NCBI RefSeq assembly: GCF_030694375.1
Contig: NZ_JAUXYL010000044.1
Span: 62,001-126,000, forward strand
DNA: 64,000 nucleotides
Reading direction: 5' to 3'
Source of the DNA: Algoriphagus sp.
GTDB taxonomy: Bacteria > Bacteroidota > Bacteroidia > Cytophagales > Cyclobacteriaceae
Shown here: in pieces, positions 1-9,547 of the stretch
Layout: each line of letters starts with the position of its first letter
Numbering within the stretch: the stretch's first letter is position 1
Program-made: the position numbers and the translations under genes
Notes under the pieces: model-generated
Databases searched by the model: none
Told to the model about the DNA's origin: nothing
Seen by the model: the letters and a program-made list of their open reading frames with translations, nothing else

Positions 1-3000
1 TTCAAAATCAAAAGTGGCAACTATTTCAGGGAAAATTTGAACTTTTACTTCTTCAAGTTTGGTACAAATCCCTGGTCCGGAAATTTCCAGATAATATGTG
101 TATTGACCGACAGCAAGGTTTTGAATACTCAGGGCACCAGAGTTATTAATTTGATAAATTACATTACTTGGATCCGGATTCGTACTAGAGACAATTTGGT
201 CTGTAGAAGCTTGATCTTTGTACCACTTAAGCTCCGCACTCGTTGAAAGTGCTGGATTAAATACAGGGACCAAAACGACAGTTTCTTTAAAACAAAATTC
301 CACATCAATAGGATTCAAATTAACTTGAACTCCTTGGTCATCCATTAATACAAATGCACTTGGTAAGGATACAACGCAGCCTTGGGCATCCGTCACTTCT
401 ATAGCATATGTTCCGGGGGCCAAATCTGAAACTTCAAATACTTGCCCTGCCTGTGCAAATGCATAGGTTGAAATTAGATCCCCATTAATAAATATTTGAT
501 AATCAGAAGTTCCACCAATTATCTCAAAGGTGATTTGTCCATTTGCTTCCCCACAAGTTGGATCAGTAGAGCTTGGATTGATCAACTCTAATTTTTCTGG
601 TTGCGTAATCGTAACTTGGAAATCCGAAAAACATGGGGAACCTGTTTCCTGAATTCTAACTGTATAAGTCCCTGCTGTCAATCCTGTAAAACTCCCCGTA
701 GAGTTGCTTTGGCCTGTTTCAATTAGAGTGAATGTGTTTGAACCTGAGGGGTCAACAGATACTAACTGAATTTCGCCATCGTTCCCATTGAAACAGCTAA
801 CGTTAACTTCTTGAAAAACAGCCTTAGGAATATTGAGAACTTGAATTTCTGACTCTATTGGTGGACCAGGACAAACCAAATCTCCACTTACGCTAAGATA
901 ATATTTGTAGGAAATATTTGATGAAACAAGTCCGGAAACGGAAAGAACTCCATTAGTTAGGGAATAAGTTACACCATTAATAACATCTCCATTTTGAATT
1001 GGAACAAATTGTCCAGGGCTTGTTGGGTTCTCAAAGGACCAATTATAAACTGGACTAGCCCCAATAGTATTACTGACTACTTCTGGAGTTAAGATGGCAG
1101 TTTCACCCTCACAAACTTCAATATCTTGCACAATAAAAACTGGAACTTCAGTATCAAGAATGGTTTCAGTACGAGAAATTAAGCATCCATTTGTATCCTC
1201 AATTTCAACCAAATAATTACCAGGAGCCAAATTTGTAATAGTATAATCATTGCTTGACCCCACTGTAACATTGGATCCTAGGGTGGATATACCAGCTCCG
1301 TTGATATCAATCTGGTAAGTGCCAGAAGCATCAAGTGTACCTCCTCCTACAGTGAAGCTGAGTTCTCCATTTTCCTCCGCACAAGTTGCATCAGTTTTTG
1401 ATGTGATGGCTAGGGATAAAACAGGGGGCTCAGATAGAGTAATTCCCGTAAGGATTGTTTCACATCCACTACTACTTCTAATGCTCAGCTCGTAAATTCC
1501 TGCTGCTAATCCCGAAAAAAGACCGGAATTCGAAGTGAATCCAATATTAACCCCATTATTTCCTGTTAAAGCATATTGAAAATCTGAAAGATTTCCCTCG
1601 GAAAGTTGGATTTGAATTGATCCATCAGATCCTCCATTACAACTTACCATATCCAAAATTGGATCACTGGGTTTTGGTGTTGGGTTTACTCTGATTTCAG
1701 CTGGAATATATCCCTGATCGCAAACCTTAGGCCCGGTGACTTCCAAGAAGTAAACATAAGGCGTTCCTTGAGGAGCAAGTCCAGAAACTGAAAGATTGTT
1801 ACTTCCATCTATTGTGAAAGTAGCCCCACCTGCGGTGGCTCCGTTAATGATTTCAATATGATTTCCTCCAGCTAAATAATACCACTTAAATATAGGGGTG
1901 CTGGTGGACTGGGTAATTGTCTGAGGAGAAACCATTGCAGACTCTCCTTCACAAATTTCGTCGTTGGTTGTAGCAAATACAGAGGCCTCATCTCCGGCAA
2001 TTGTTATTTGTATACTTTCTTGACAGTCTTTATCATCCGTTACCACAATGGTGTAAGTACCCGCAGAAAGATCAGATAGCGTATAAATTTCACCTGATAT
2101 TGCTGGATTACTGATTGGGCTACCATCAATTGTAATGGATTTATATGGCAGGTTACCTCCTGATAGATTAAATTGCATCTCTCCAGTTGGAGCATTACAA
2201 AAAGCATTTTCGGTGGGTCCAGGGGTAAGTGTAAGGGGTTGATCTGGCCCTTCAATAACAATAAGCACTGAAACAGAGGTACAGACCGGATTTGACGAAG
2301 TTGCAAAGACTTCATAATTTCCTTTTGCCAGACCTGAGAAATTTCCCGAATTATTGGTCATTAAAACAGCTCCATTGTCAGAATTGACTAACGAATAGGT
2401 AATCGCACTGGTTGGATCTTTAACTTCCGCGATTATATTACCTGAATTGTCAAGGCACCAATCATCGGCCGTTTTTGTTGCTGAAAAATCTAATTTAGGA
2501 TATACCCTTACTCTTGCCTCGGTGATCACATCTCCCAGAAAAGGACAGAAATTCCCACTAGGATTGCTTTTCGGCTTCGCTTCCACGTAAAAAATGTAAT
2601 CTTTGAAATTAATTCCGTCCGAGGGTAAATTTGAAATTATGATTTCCCTTTCATTTATAATTTCGAAAGAAACTACCTGCCCTCCGATTATCCGAGTACT
2701 TCCATTAGTGATTGGTAAATCCACTCTATTTGGAGATTCATACCAAAAGAATTCCGCACCCGAATCAGGACCAAATGAGCCATCTATTAATGGGTTGAAA
2801 GTAACATCCTGACCCTCACAAATTATTTGATCATTTAGGTCGAGCTCCACAGGTGTGCCTCTTTCTTTATCCAGAAAAATCTCAGCTACTTCTATTGGGC
2901 AACCTATGGCATCTGATGGATTATCAACTATTAACTTATAAGTTCCTAAGTTTAAATTGTCGAGAAAAAAGGATCTTCGATTTCCTCCCAAATCAAGGAC

Positions 3001-4614
3001 AGTTCCCGCAGGTCCTAAATCGGTTTGAACCCCACCTGGGCTTGTATATACCCAATTAAATGTATAATTATCATATAATTCTCCTACAATTAAAAAGATG
3101 CTACCATCTTGCTGAAGATCGCAAGTAGGAAAAACAATATCTTCTGACTCAAGAACAGGCTGAGGTAAAACTTGAACAGTGATTTTTTTGGGATCTGAAG
3201 TTAATCCAAAATTATCCGTTACGGTATAGATAATCTCGGCAGTGCCGACAAAACCCGGATCAGGAACAAATTGAATTTGTACCTCATTTCCGATCAAATC
3301 AATATTATCGTCATAAAGCGGTTGTAAATCAGCTTTAAAAGTCCCACCTGTTACTTGTTTTTCAAAGTTTATCGGATTACATAATCCATCACAGGCCGAA
3401 TTTCCAAAACCACAGTCATTCACAGTTGGGATAGAAGAATTAGAATTATTATTGGATGGAATGGGTTCCCCTATCTGGTATAGTTGAAGACAGCGTATAA
3501 ATATAAATGCATCTTCATCGGGTAGAACTATTGGAAACTTAATCTCCAAACCAGATTCTACTACACATAGCTGAAAATCTTTATCCCCTGTATCAGGTAA
3601 GGAAGCAGCACTTATTTCTGAAACTTCAACTACCACATTTTTAATCTCATGAATATTATTTGCAGCACCTGTGGAAGCTGCAAATCCAATTTTCAAATCA
3701 GAAAAGGCCTCATAGGGATAAGGTACGTTTTCAAAAATCGGAACAATTCTGGGTCCTGTACCAGTATTTACCAACATATACATTGACAGTGTATATTTAT
3801 TCGTCCCATCTGGCTTTAAATCTAAAAACACTTTCCTGTAGCCATCATCATTACAGGATTCTACTCTTTGAGGGTAAGGTGAATCAATGGTAAATTGGAG
3901 GCCAGGTGTAACACATATTACGCAGATATCATTGGTGTACTTGTGTAACTCTTCGAGATATGGATATCCTACAGACTCTGGACCTCTAACCAAAATTGAA
4001 TGTAAAATTGGACTTATTATGGGTTTTGGCGGAGCAATTCCAGGGGCGCTATTTTTTGGAGAAGTATCTATTCCGGTAATTTTCCCTTCTGCAGAGTAGG
4101 CAAAGTTTCCGTATTCATCTAATGATACCGCGATATAGCCTCCTGACATACCTGGATTAGCCGGAAGTTCCCTTGGAGAATAACTTAAAGAACCACCAAT
4201 ACCACCTGGCGAAAAAGGCAACGGAGAAGATGGACCTCCATACTTTCCATCAAACATAAAGAAAATCATTCCATCGGCACTTAACGATGTAGTACTTCCA
4301 TAGGAAAAATATTCAAATGAAACTTTAATGCCGTATTTAGGCGAAAAAGGAATATCAATAAAAGCATAACCGGTTTGATCCCCGACAGCTCGAGTTAGTT
4401 GCAAGGCCCCATCTCCCGCAGGAGAATTAGTCAAACTTGATGAACCGCCAAGAACTGTTTCTGCTCTTGTATTTCCAATCGTAGATGTAAAAGGTTCGCA
4501 AAAAGGAAAACCTTCTCGGGGTATTTTAATATTTTGTTGGGAATAAAGTTCTGGTAACAGCCCAAACAAAAGGGTTAAAATGAAAACTAATCTTAGGCTT
4601 TTAAAAGCTCCCAT
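1..4614 (-). CDS. Giant secreted adhesin, lectin-like head plus SprB/Ig repeats (partial, C-terminus outside window)
   Basis: An uninterrupted reading frame runs from ATG at 4614 to the left edge (1538 codons, no stop). Residues 1-25 form a signal peptide ending near LYSQQ. Residues about 45-330 resemble a bacterial L-type lectin domain: strands around ADGMIFFMFDG (about 112) and GGYIAVSLDEYGNF (about 157). Residues about 395-485 look like an Ig/cadherin-type module. From about 490 on there are alternating SprB-like units (C..NG..GSI..., GLAAGIY, LAPGTYAIEVTDAQGC) and Ig-like units starting with CEGE (cysteines at 599, 888, 1168, 1441). Proteins of this kind are exported by the type IX system and act in adhesion or gliding in Bacteroidota; the sorting domain would lie beyond the window. 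It lies downstream of a polysaccharide operon, so a glycan-binding surface role is reasonable inference. The 178-nt upstream gap (4615-4792) shows no clear promoter. Confidence 0.88.
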   Translation of the reverse strand, partial: MGAFKSLRLVFILTLLFGLLPELYSQQNIKIPREGFPFCEPFTSTIGNTRAETVLGGSSSLTNSPAGDGALQLTRAVGDQTGYAFIDIPFSPKYGIKVSFEYFSYGSTTSLSADGMIFFMFDGKYGGPSSPLPFSPGGIGGSLSYSPRELPANPGMSGGYIAVSLDEYGNFAYSAEGKITGIDTSPKNSAPGIAPPKPIISPILHSILVRGPESVGYPYLEELHKYTNDICVICVTPGLQFTIDSPYPQRVESCNDDGYRKVFLDLKPDGTNKYTLSMYMLVNTGTGPRIVPIFENVPYPYEAFSDLKIGFAASTGAANNIHEIKNVVVEVSEISAASLPDTGDKDFQLCVVESGLEIKFPIVLPDEDAFIFIRCLQLYQIGEPIPSNNNSNSSIPTVNDCGFGNSACDGLCNPINFEKQVTGGTFKADLQPLYDDNIDLIGNEVQIQFVPDPGFVGTAEIIYTVTDNFGLTSDPKKITVQVLPQPVLESEDIVFPTCDLQQDGSIFLIVGELYDNYTFNWVYTSPGGVQTDLGPAGTVLDLGGNRRSFFLDNLNLGTYKLIVDNPSDAIGCPIEVAEIFLDKERGTPVELDLNDQIICEGQDVTFNPLIDGSFGPDSGAEFFWYESPNRVDLPITNGSTRIIGGQVVSFEIINEREIIISNLPSDGINFKDYIFYVEAKPKSNPSGNFCPFLGDVITEARVRVYPKLDFSATKTADDWCLDNSGNIIAEVKDPTSAITYSLVNSDNGAVLMTNNSGNFSGLAKGNYEVFATSSNPVCTSVSVLIVIEGPDQPLTLTPGPTENAFCNAPTGEMQFNLSGGNLPYKSITIDGSPISNPAISGEIYTLSDLSAGTYTIVVTDDKDCQESIQITIAGDEASVFATTNDEICEGESAMVSPQTITQSTSTPIFKWYYLAGGNHIEIINGATAGGATFTIDGSNNLSVSGLAPQGTPYVYFLEVTGPKVCDQGYIPAEIRVNPTPKPSDPILDMVSCNGGSDGSIQIQLSEGNLSDFQYALTGNNGVNIGFTSNSGLFSGLAAGIYELSIRSSSGCETILTGITLSEPPVLSLAITSKTDATCAEENGELSFTVGGGTLDASGTYQIDINGAGISTLGSNVTVGSSNDYTITNLAPGNYLVEIEDTNGCLISRTETILDTEVPVFIVQDIEVCEGETAILTPEVVSNTIGASPVYNWSFENPTSPGQFVPIQNGDVINGVTYSLTNGVLSVSGLVSSNISYKYYLSVSGDLVCPGPPIESEIQVLNIPKAVFQEVNVSCFNGNDGEIQLVSVDPSGSNTFTLIETGQSNSTGSFTGLTAGTYTVRIQETGSPCFSDFQVTITQPEKLELINPSSTDPTCGEANGQITFEIIGGTSDYQIFINGDLISTYAFAQAGQVFEVSDLAPGTYAIEVTDAQGCVVSLPSAFVLMDDQGVQVNLNPIDVEFCFKETVVLVPVFNPALSTSAELKWYKDQASTDQIVSSTNPDPSNVIYQINNSGALSIQNLAVGQYTYYLEISGPGICTKLEEVKVQIFPEIVATFDFE
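294..2820 (-). repeat. About 280-residue three-domain super-repeat inside the adhesin
   Basis: The order SprB-type A, SprB-type B, Ig-like recurs. Ig-like units begin at cysteines encoded at about 2820, 1953, 1113 and 294, spaced 289, 280 and 273 residues apart. Three full A-B-Ig cycles are visible; the first Ig unit is preceded by a single SprB-like unit only. The repeat is at protein level; the DNA copies have diverged, so no long identical direct repeats are seen. Confidence 0.75.
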
Positions 4615-4792
4615 AATCCTGTAAGGAAATTAAAATGCTTAATGCGCATATCAGCAAGAACCAAACCAATATTAAAACTATATGAATAGCTAAAAATTTA
4701 CCTGTTTTCAATAAGAAACCTAAAATAAAACAGAACAATTTAAACAAAACTTTAATTTAGTTAGCTTTCGCCTGTGCTAGAAAAATCGAAAA

Positions 4793-5917
4793 TTAAACAA
4801 GACAGAAAATTTCTTCTTCAAATTTCTCAAGTGTGAATTCATTTGACCATTGCTTTGCTAATAATGCCATTTCATCAAATTTATCAGGATCTTCTATCAA
4901 ACGGGTCACTTCCTGGATGACCAAATCCAAATCCTTTGATACCAAAATCCCACGTTCACCATAATTTACCATTTGAGGAACACAGGATACACTTGATGTA
5001 ACAGGAATACATCCCCAAAACATTGCTTCTGCAACGGCTTTAGGCCAACCTTCACTATCCGACAGAAATATTAAAAAATGGCTGGATTTGAAAAAATCAA
5101 TTAAAATTTCACTCGAAACGTTGCCATGAAAGATTACATTTTCCTGCAAACCAAGAAAGTTTCGCTTTTCCAACAATATTGGAAAAAGAGGCCCCTCTCC
5201 AAAAAAATCAAAACGAAACTGAAAATTTTCGCTTTTTAATTTAGCACAAAAATCAAGTGAAAAATCAGGGTTTTTACCGCTTACCAAGGACCCAACAAAC
5301 AAAAATTTTATAAGCCCGGATTTTATTTCCTCCTTTTTGCTTTTGAATGGACTGATCTGATTTCTACTATATGAAGCGGTGAAAAAGGGTAAAATATTTT
5401 TTGTTTGGTCAGGCCAGTCACCATAAACCAATACCTTAATGTTTTTGGTTAAAACAGTGGATCTAAGTAATTTTTGTTGAATTCTGTAGGAAAGAGGTTG
5501 CTTGGAATTCAAATCCCAATTACCCGCATATTTAGCTGTTTTCTTTTTATTTGGATAAAAAATCTGGGCAAATGAACCGAGTAATCCCATATTTCCTGGG
5601 CAACGGAGGTGGATATGATCAACTTTACTAAAAAGAACCAAAATTTTAAAAAAAATGTAAGGGACTAAAAAAAAGGATTGAATAAGATTAGATACAGAAG
5701 TTAAATCAAAATCTGGAACTTTAATAAGATTAAATGATTGTGCCTCAAGTTGAATATCAATTGGATTTAATTCTTGTACTTCAATAAAAGGTGACAAAAT
5801 AAAAACATTATCAAACTTTTTAAACCAAATATTCATTTCTCTAGCATAAGGGCCATATGCATAAATTTCATTTTTATACAGCTTATGAAAGACTTGGGTA
5901 ACAATAACAATAGACAT
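4793..5917 (-). CDS. GT4-family glycosyltransferase
   Basis: 374 residues, the usual length for a retaining GT-B glycosyltransferase. The C-terminal half carries the GT4 signature: the strand FVGSLVSGKNPDFS near 205, GEGPLFPILL near 240, and an E-x7-E pattern in EGWPKAVAE near 290 that binds the nucleotide-sugar donor. It has no signal peptide, so it should act at the inner face of the inner membrane, adding one sugar to a lipid-linked glycan. ATG at 5917; 2 nt separate it from the upstream stop. It is the last gene of the operon that starts at 16976. Base composition is AT-rich like its upstream neighbours. The sugar and linkage cannot be read from sequence. Confidence 0.88.
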   Translation of the reverse strand: MSIVIVTQVFHKLYKNEIYAYGPYAREMNIWFKKFDNVFILSPFIEVQELNPIDIQLEAQSFNLIKVPDFDLTSVSNLIQSFFLVPYIFFKILVLFSKVDHIHLRCPGNMGLLGSFAQIFYPNKKKTAKYAGNWDLNSKQPLSYRIQQKLLRSTVLTKNIKVLVYGDWPDQTKNILPFFTASYSRNQISPFKSKKEEIKSGLIKFLFVGSLVSGKNPDFSLDFCAKLKSENFQFRFDFFGEGPLFPILLEKRNFLGLQENVIFHGNVSSEILIDFFKSSHFLIFLSDSEGWPKAVAEAMFWGCIPVTSSVSCVPQMVNYGERGILVSKDLDLVIQEVTRLIEDPDKFDEMALLAKQWSNEFTLEKFEEEIFCLV

Positions 5918-5919
5918 TA

Positions 5920-7053
5920 TTAGAAACTCAAAGAACGATAAAAATCAAGATTTTTCTTAACATTGATACTTGTCGAAAATTTTTCCAAAGCTTTTCGTTT
6001 TGCATTTTCACCAATTTTAGAAAAACTTTCTCTTTGATAAAATGCTTCCCTTATTTTGCTGGCAATATCTATCGGATCAAATGGATTACACAACCACCCA
6101 TTAATTCCATGCTCAATTGTCTCGGGTCCAGGTCCAAGAGATGTGAAAATTACAGGTTTCTGCATAGCCATAGCCTCAGGAGCAACCAAACCTTGTGTTT
6201 CCGAGTGAGATGGGAAAATACAGATTTCAGCTTCGGCATATGCCAAAGGCAATTTATCATAACTTAAGGAACCGTGAAATGTAAAAAAAGAAGAAATTTG
6301 AGAAAATGAGTTTTTCATTTCCTGCATATAGGAGTCACCGTTTGGATAAGACCAATCTCTGCCATATAAATTCAAATGAACATACGGAAAATCAACAATC
6401 AATAGCTCCAAAGCACAAAGTAATTGCCTGACTCCCTTTTTTTCACATACAGTACCAGCAAATGCCAATGAATAAGGAATGACTTTTATTTCAGGCCTTG
6501 GATAAAAATGATCAGATGAGATTGAATAACAAATAATTTCAAGGGGTTTATTTCCAAAGTTCAAATATTTAGAAGTTTCAGTAACTGAAAAGTTTGAGAC
6601 ACCTATAAAAGCATCCGATCTTTTGAATGAAATTTTCTCCTGAATACCCTTCCAAAGATTTATATTCCTGTTTTCAGCAGTGCTAAAAAAATGATGTCCT
6701 CCATGAAGTCGTATAACATATTTGACACCGGGTAATTTACGAATCCAAAAAAAAGACATCTCCGCACCTTCAATGATGGATATTGGATTTTCTAGATGCA
6801 ACTTTTCAAGAGTATTATTAAGTTTTCTATAATTTAAATACCATGAAAAACCTCGAACATTACTGTTTTTTATTAAAATTAGGTTTACTCCATCTAAGTT
6901 AAAATTGCCTTCACAATGGTTATTGAAAAAAACAATAGATACATCCAAACCATTTTTTAAAAGTTCTGAAGAGAAGGTTTTAAGAAAAGAACCCACACCT
7001 CCATGACTAAAATTTTTAAAAGGATACTCACTCGTGATAAATACAATATGCAT
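5920..7053 (-). CDS. GT4-family glycosyltransferase
   Basis: About 377 residues. It opens with MHIVFITSEYPF, followed by a glycine-rich GGVGSF loop, the typical N-terminal strand and loop of GT-B enzymes. The C-terminal domain has AFAGTVCEKKGVRQLL near 205, GRDWSYPNG near 245 and the E-x7-E motif ETQGLVAPE near 295, so it is a retaining nucleotide-sugar transferase. I chose ATG at 7053. An in-frame TTG at 7062 overlaps the upstream TGA as TTGA, and the same arrangement occurs at two other junctions in this window, so translation from 7062 (380 residues) is possible. Donor and acceptor are unknown. Confidence 0.87.
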   Translation of the reverse strand: MHIVFITSEYPFKNFSHGGVGSFLKTFSSELLKNGLDVSIVFFNNHCEGNFNLDGVNLILIKNSNVRGFSWYLNYRKLNNTLEKLHLENPISIIEGAEMSFFWIRKLPGVKYVIRLHGGHHFFSTAENRNINLWKGIQEKISFKRSDAFIGVSNFSVTETSKYLNFGNKPLEIICYSISSDHFYPRPEIKVIPYSLAFAGTVCEKKGVRQLLCALELLIVDFPYVHLNLYGRDWSYPNGDSYMQEMKNSFSQISSFFTFHGSLSYDKLPLAYAEAEICIFPSHSETQGLVAPEAMAMQKPVIFTSLGPGPETIEHGINGWLCNPFDPIDIASKIREAFYQRESFSKIGENAKRKALEKFSTSINVKKNLDFYRSLSF

Positions 7054-7058
7054 GATAA

Positions 7059-8459
7059 TCAACTAGTTATTGCCGAAGAAATATTCCTTGAGGCTTCATC
7101 TATAGGATGTAGAACAATTCTTTCAAACCATGTCAATTTATCAGGGGCAAATTCTAAAGGATTTTCAAAAATCTTTAAAATCAATTCTGACCAATTATTT
7201 TTAGAGTCTATAAAAACAACTGGTGACAAATCTCTAAGAGAATTAAAATGATGAAATTTGTAAATAGTATCTATAGTCCATGCACTTGATACAATAGTAT
7301 TGTAATTTATAAAAATGCAAGGCTTATTAAAAGTCGCAAAGTCTAAAGCCATTGTTGAACCAATATTGACAACTAATTCACAATGGAAACTAATATTAAC
7401 CAATAAATCAATATCTTTATAAGAGGTCAAAATACCATCCCAGTTTAATTTATTTTTGGTGTACAAAATTGGATTAATAAACGTGATTAAATCGGGGAAA
7501 TTTTCTTTTAAAAAATCATAACGATCAGATAAATCAGAGGGGGCTTTTCTCAAGATAATATGAGGACGAGAATTAGCATCAACAGACATTAAAGATTCCA
7601 ATAAATCCTGGACATATAGAGGGTCATAGGGGGAAGTATAATGATCATCGCCACTAAAACAAATCCATTTTTTATTTGCATCCAAATCATAAATTTTTGC
7701 AAACTCCTCTCTATCTAATACTCTTTCCGGTTCAAGGTAAAATTCAAATTGAGGTGTCCCCGTAATTAGAATTTTCTCATTATCTATTTCTGGGTAAAAG
7801 AAATTAAGTTCCTTTTTCATTAAATCAGACCAAACCAAAAAATAATCAGCTTTAATGGACAATTTAGCTTTAGGAATGTTATCCCAGGAAAAAATCACTG
7901 AAAAAACTTTGATATTTAATTTTTCAGCAGCCAAACACAAAGGATTAAGGTTAACTATACGTTGATGGGTAATTAAAATGGAATCGTATTTATTTTTCTT
8001 TAAGATATTAATGTAAAAGGAAATCATCTTTCCTCCCCACAGGAAACGGCTTAATTTCTCGGTCCATAAAATAAAAACATAATTTAAAGAAATAATATAT
8101 CCCAATAAACGGGATAAAAACAAGAAAAAAGAAAGAAAAGAGTATTTCTTTGATCTAGTCCTGTTAAAAAGTAAAGTGGGATTGGATAATTTTTTTGAAA
8201 AATAAACAAGTCTTGCCCAACAAGATGCTTCCCAAAAAAATCTTGAAAGAATCGGTTGATCAAAAATGGTGAAATTCTGAATTCTGACAGTATTTGAATA
8301 ATTCGGAATATTTTCTTTTAAATAATCAGAGGAAAGGTTTGACCATATTTCAAGATTTGAAGAATTTCTTAATTCTTTAAACACATTTGAGTATAGGTAA
8401 TTCTTTACTCCAACACCATCAGGAACAATCAATAAAACATTTTTTTTCTCAATCTTCAT
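7059..8459 (-). CDS. Putative GT-B-like transferase of capsule/CDP-glycerol transferase type
   Basis: 466 residues, ATG at 8459. The N-terminal strand KNVLLIVPDGVGVKN and the later ILITGTPQFEFY (about 235) look like a GT-B fold. Near 370-390, LVVNIGSTMALDFATFNKP resembles the conserved C-terminal block of CDP-glycerol/polyol-phosphate transferases and of some capsule synthesis proteins, where a serine-rich loop holds the phosphate of the donor. No E-x7-E motif of GT4 enzymes is present, and I cannot assign a family firmly. It sits among glycosyltransferases in one operon, 3 nt downstream of one and overlapping the next. AT-rich codons (many AAA, ATT, TTT) match its neighbours. Confidence 0.6.
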   Translation of the reverse strand: MKIEKKNVLLIVPDGVGVKNYLYSNVFKELRNSSNLEIWSNLSSDYLKENIPNYSNTVRIQNFTIFDQPILSRFFWEASCWARLVYFSKKLSNPTLLFNRTRSKKYSFLSFFLFLSRLLGYIISLNYVFILWTEKLSRFLWGGKMISFYINILKKNKYDSILITHQRIVNLNPLCLAAEKLNIKVFSVIFSWDNIPKAKLSIKADYFLVWSDLMKKELNFFYPEIDNEKILITGTPQFEFYLEPERVLDREEFAKIYDLDANKKWICFSGDDHYTSPYDPLYVQDLLESLMSVDANSRPHIILRKAPSDLSDRYDFLKENFPDLITFINPILYTKNKLNWDGILTSYKDIDLLVNISFHCELVVNIGSTMALDFATFNKPCIFINYNTIVSSAWTIDTIYKFHHFNSLRDLSPVVFIDSKNNWSELILKIFENPLEFAPDKLTWFERIVLHPIDEASRNISSAITS

Positions 8460-8462
8460 CTC

Positions 8463-9542
8463 TTAACCAACAGCGGTTTTGAATTTGACAAGCCAATTTT
8501 CATAAGAAAATTCAGTGATTTCTTGGGGGGGACCAAGATATCTATCAGTTTGAAAAATTTTATAAGCTTTATGAAATTCATCAATCCAATTTTGAATAAT
8601 GTTAGGATTTTTTACAAAAAATATTTTTGAAGAATTATTAAGAATCTCAAATAAACTACCGCTACTCGTCGTAATTATCCAATTACCACATAGAAGAGCC
8701 TCCACAACAGATAATCCAAAACCCTCTTTCCATAAGGAAGGAAAAAAATAAAAATCTGAAACCTGCAGATATTGGGGTACTAAATCATGATTAATTCTCC
8801 CTACATGACGCAGTCGGCTATTATTTTCCGAAAATTCTTGTGAACTTCCAATAACAAGGATTAACAGTTCAGGAAATGAAGACAATAGATCTTTGGCAAT
8901 TTTCTCAAAAAGATGCAACCCTTTTACTCGTCTATCATTAGCCATCCAAACAATGACTATTGAATCAGAGGGAATATTTAATGATTCCTTCATCATTACT
9001 TTTTGTTCCACAGTTGGAATAAAAAATTTTGTATTTAAAATAAAATTCCCTACAATATATGCTTCAGGAGTAAACTGGAGATTATTCTTCAAAGTGTATT
9101 TGTAGCTGGAATTTGACAAAAAGAAAACCTTATCCACTAATTCATCAACATGTTTGGGAAGTGTAAGATGAAATCCATGAAAATATAAAATAAGTTCAAT
9201 CTTACAGTCAAAAGAAAACTTTTTTAAAGAAATTGATTCTAATAGAGCTATATCATCTTGAACAACTATTTTCAAAAGATCACTCTTTTTTGATAAATTC
9301 TGAATTGTCTTTAAATAGTCTCTTGCAACCCAATTAACTAAGAAGAATCTTTTAAACTTATGGAAATAATAAGGCCAACTTCTTTTAGTACAGTGAATAT
9401 ATTTACCAGCTTCAGCACCAGGACTCAAAACAAAATCAAAAAATGAATCATTACTATTAAAAAAATCAAACAAATTTGTCCAACTCCCAATTTTTTTTGA
9501 TGGCAAAGCAATATTGGACACCATTATTCTATGAATTCGCAT
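8463..9542 (-). CDS. GT4-family glycosyltransferase
   Basis: 359 residues, ATG at 9542. The C-terminal domain shows IVIVWMANDRRVKGLHLFEK (about 200), LLILVIGSS (about 230) and the E-x7-E motif EGFGLSVVE (about 275) followed by ALLCGNWIITT, the expected donor-binding site of GT4 enzymes. Its N-terminal half is divergent, as is usual for acceptor-binding domains. It lies 3 nt before the next gene and 5 nt after a GT2-type gene in the same operon. The sequence gives no clue to sugar specificity. Confidence 0.84.
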   Translation of the reverse strand: MRIHRIMVSNIALPSKKIGSWTNLFDFFNSNDSFFDFVLSPGAEAGKYIHCTKRSWPYYFHKFKRFFLVNWVARDYLKTIQNLSKKSDLLKIVVQDDIALLESISLKKFSFDCKIELILYFHGFHLTLPKHVDELVDKVFFLSNSSYKYTLKNNLQFTPEAYIVGNFILNTKFFIPTVEQKVMMKESLNIPSDSIVIVWMANDRRVKGLHLFEKIAKDLLSSFPELLILVIGSSQEFSENNSRLRHVGRINHDLVPQYLQVSDFYFFPSLWKEGFGLSVVEALLCGNWIITTSSGSLFEILNNSSKIFFVKNPNIIQNWIDEFHKAYKIFQTDRYLGPPQEITEFSYENWLVKFKTAVG

Positions 9543-9547
9543 GCAGC

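Noticed and set aside
294..2820. Regularly spaced repeats considered as a CRISPR-like or DNA repeat array
   Set aside because: The periodicity is at protein level with diverged codons and continuous coding; no short identical repeats with spacers exist.
2040..3893. Several short plus- and minus-strand frames (69-91 codons) within the first 4.6 kb
   Set aside because: They are out-of-frame shadows of the 1538-codon adhesin frame; their translations are low-complexity and match nothing.
4750..4790. Hairpin TAGC...GCTA as terminator of the left operon
   Set aside because: Only 4 paired bases, a long loop and no clean T-run; too weak to call.
7059..8459. UDP-GlcNAc 2-epimerase (WbpI-like) to complete the ManNAc3NAcA route
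   Set aside because: It lacks the 2-epimerase motifs; the NIGSTMALDFA block fits CDP-glycerol/capsule-transferase proteins better.
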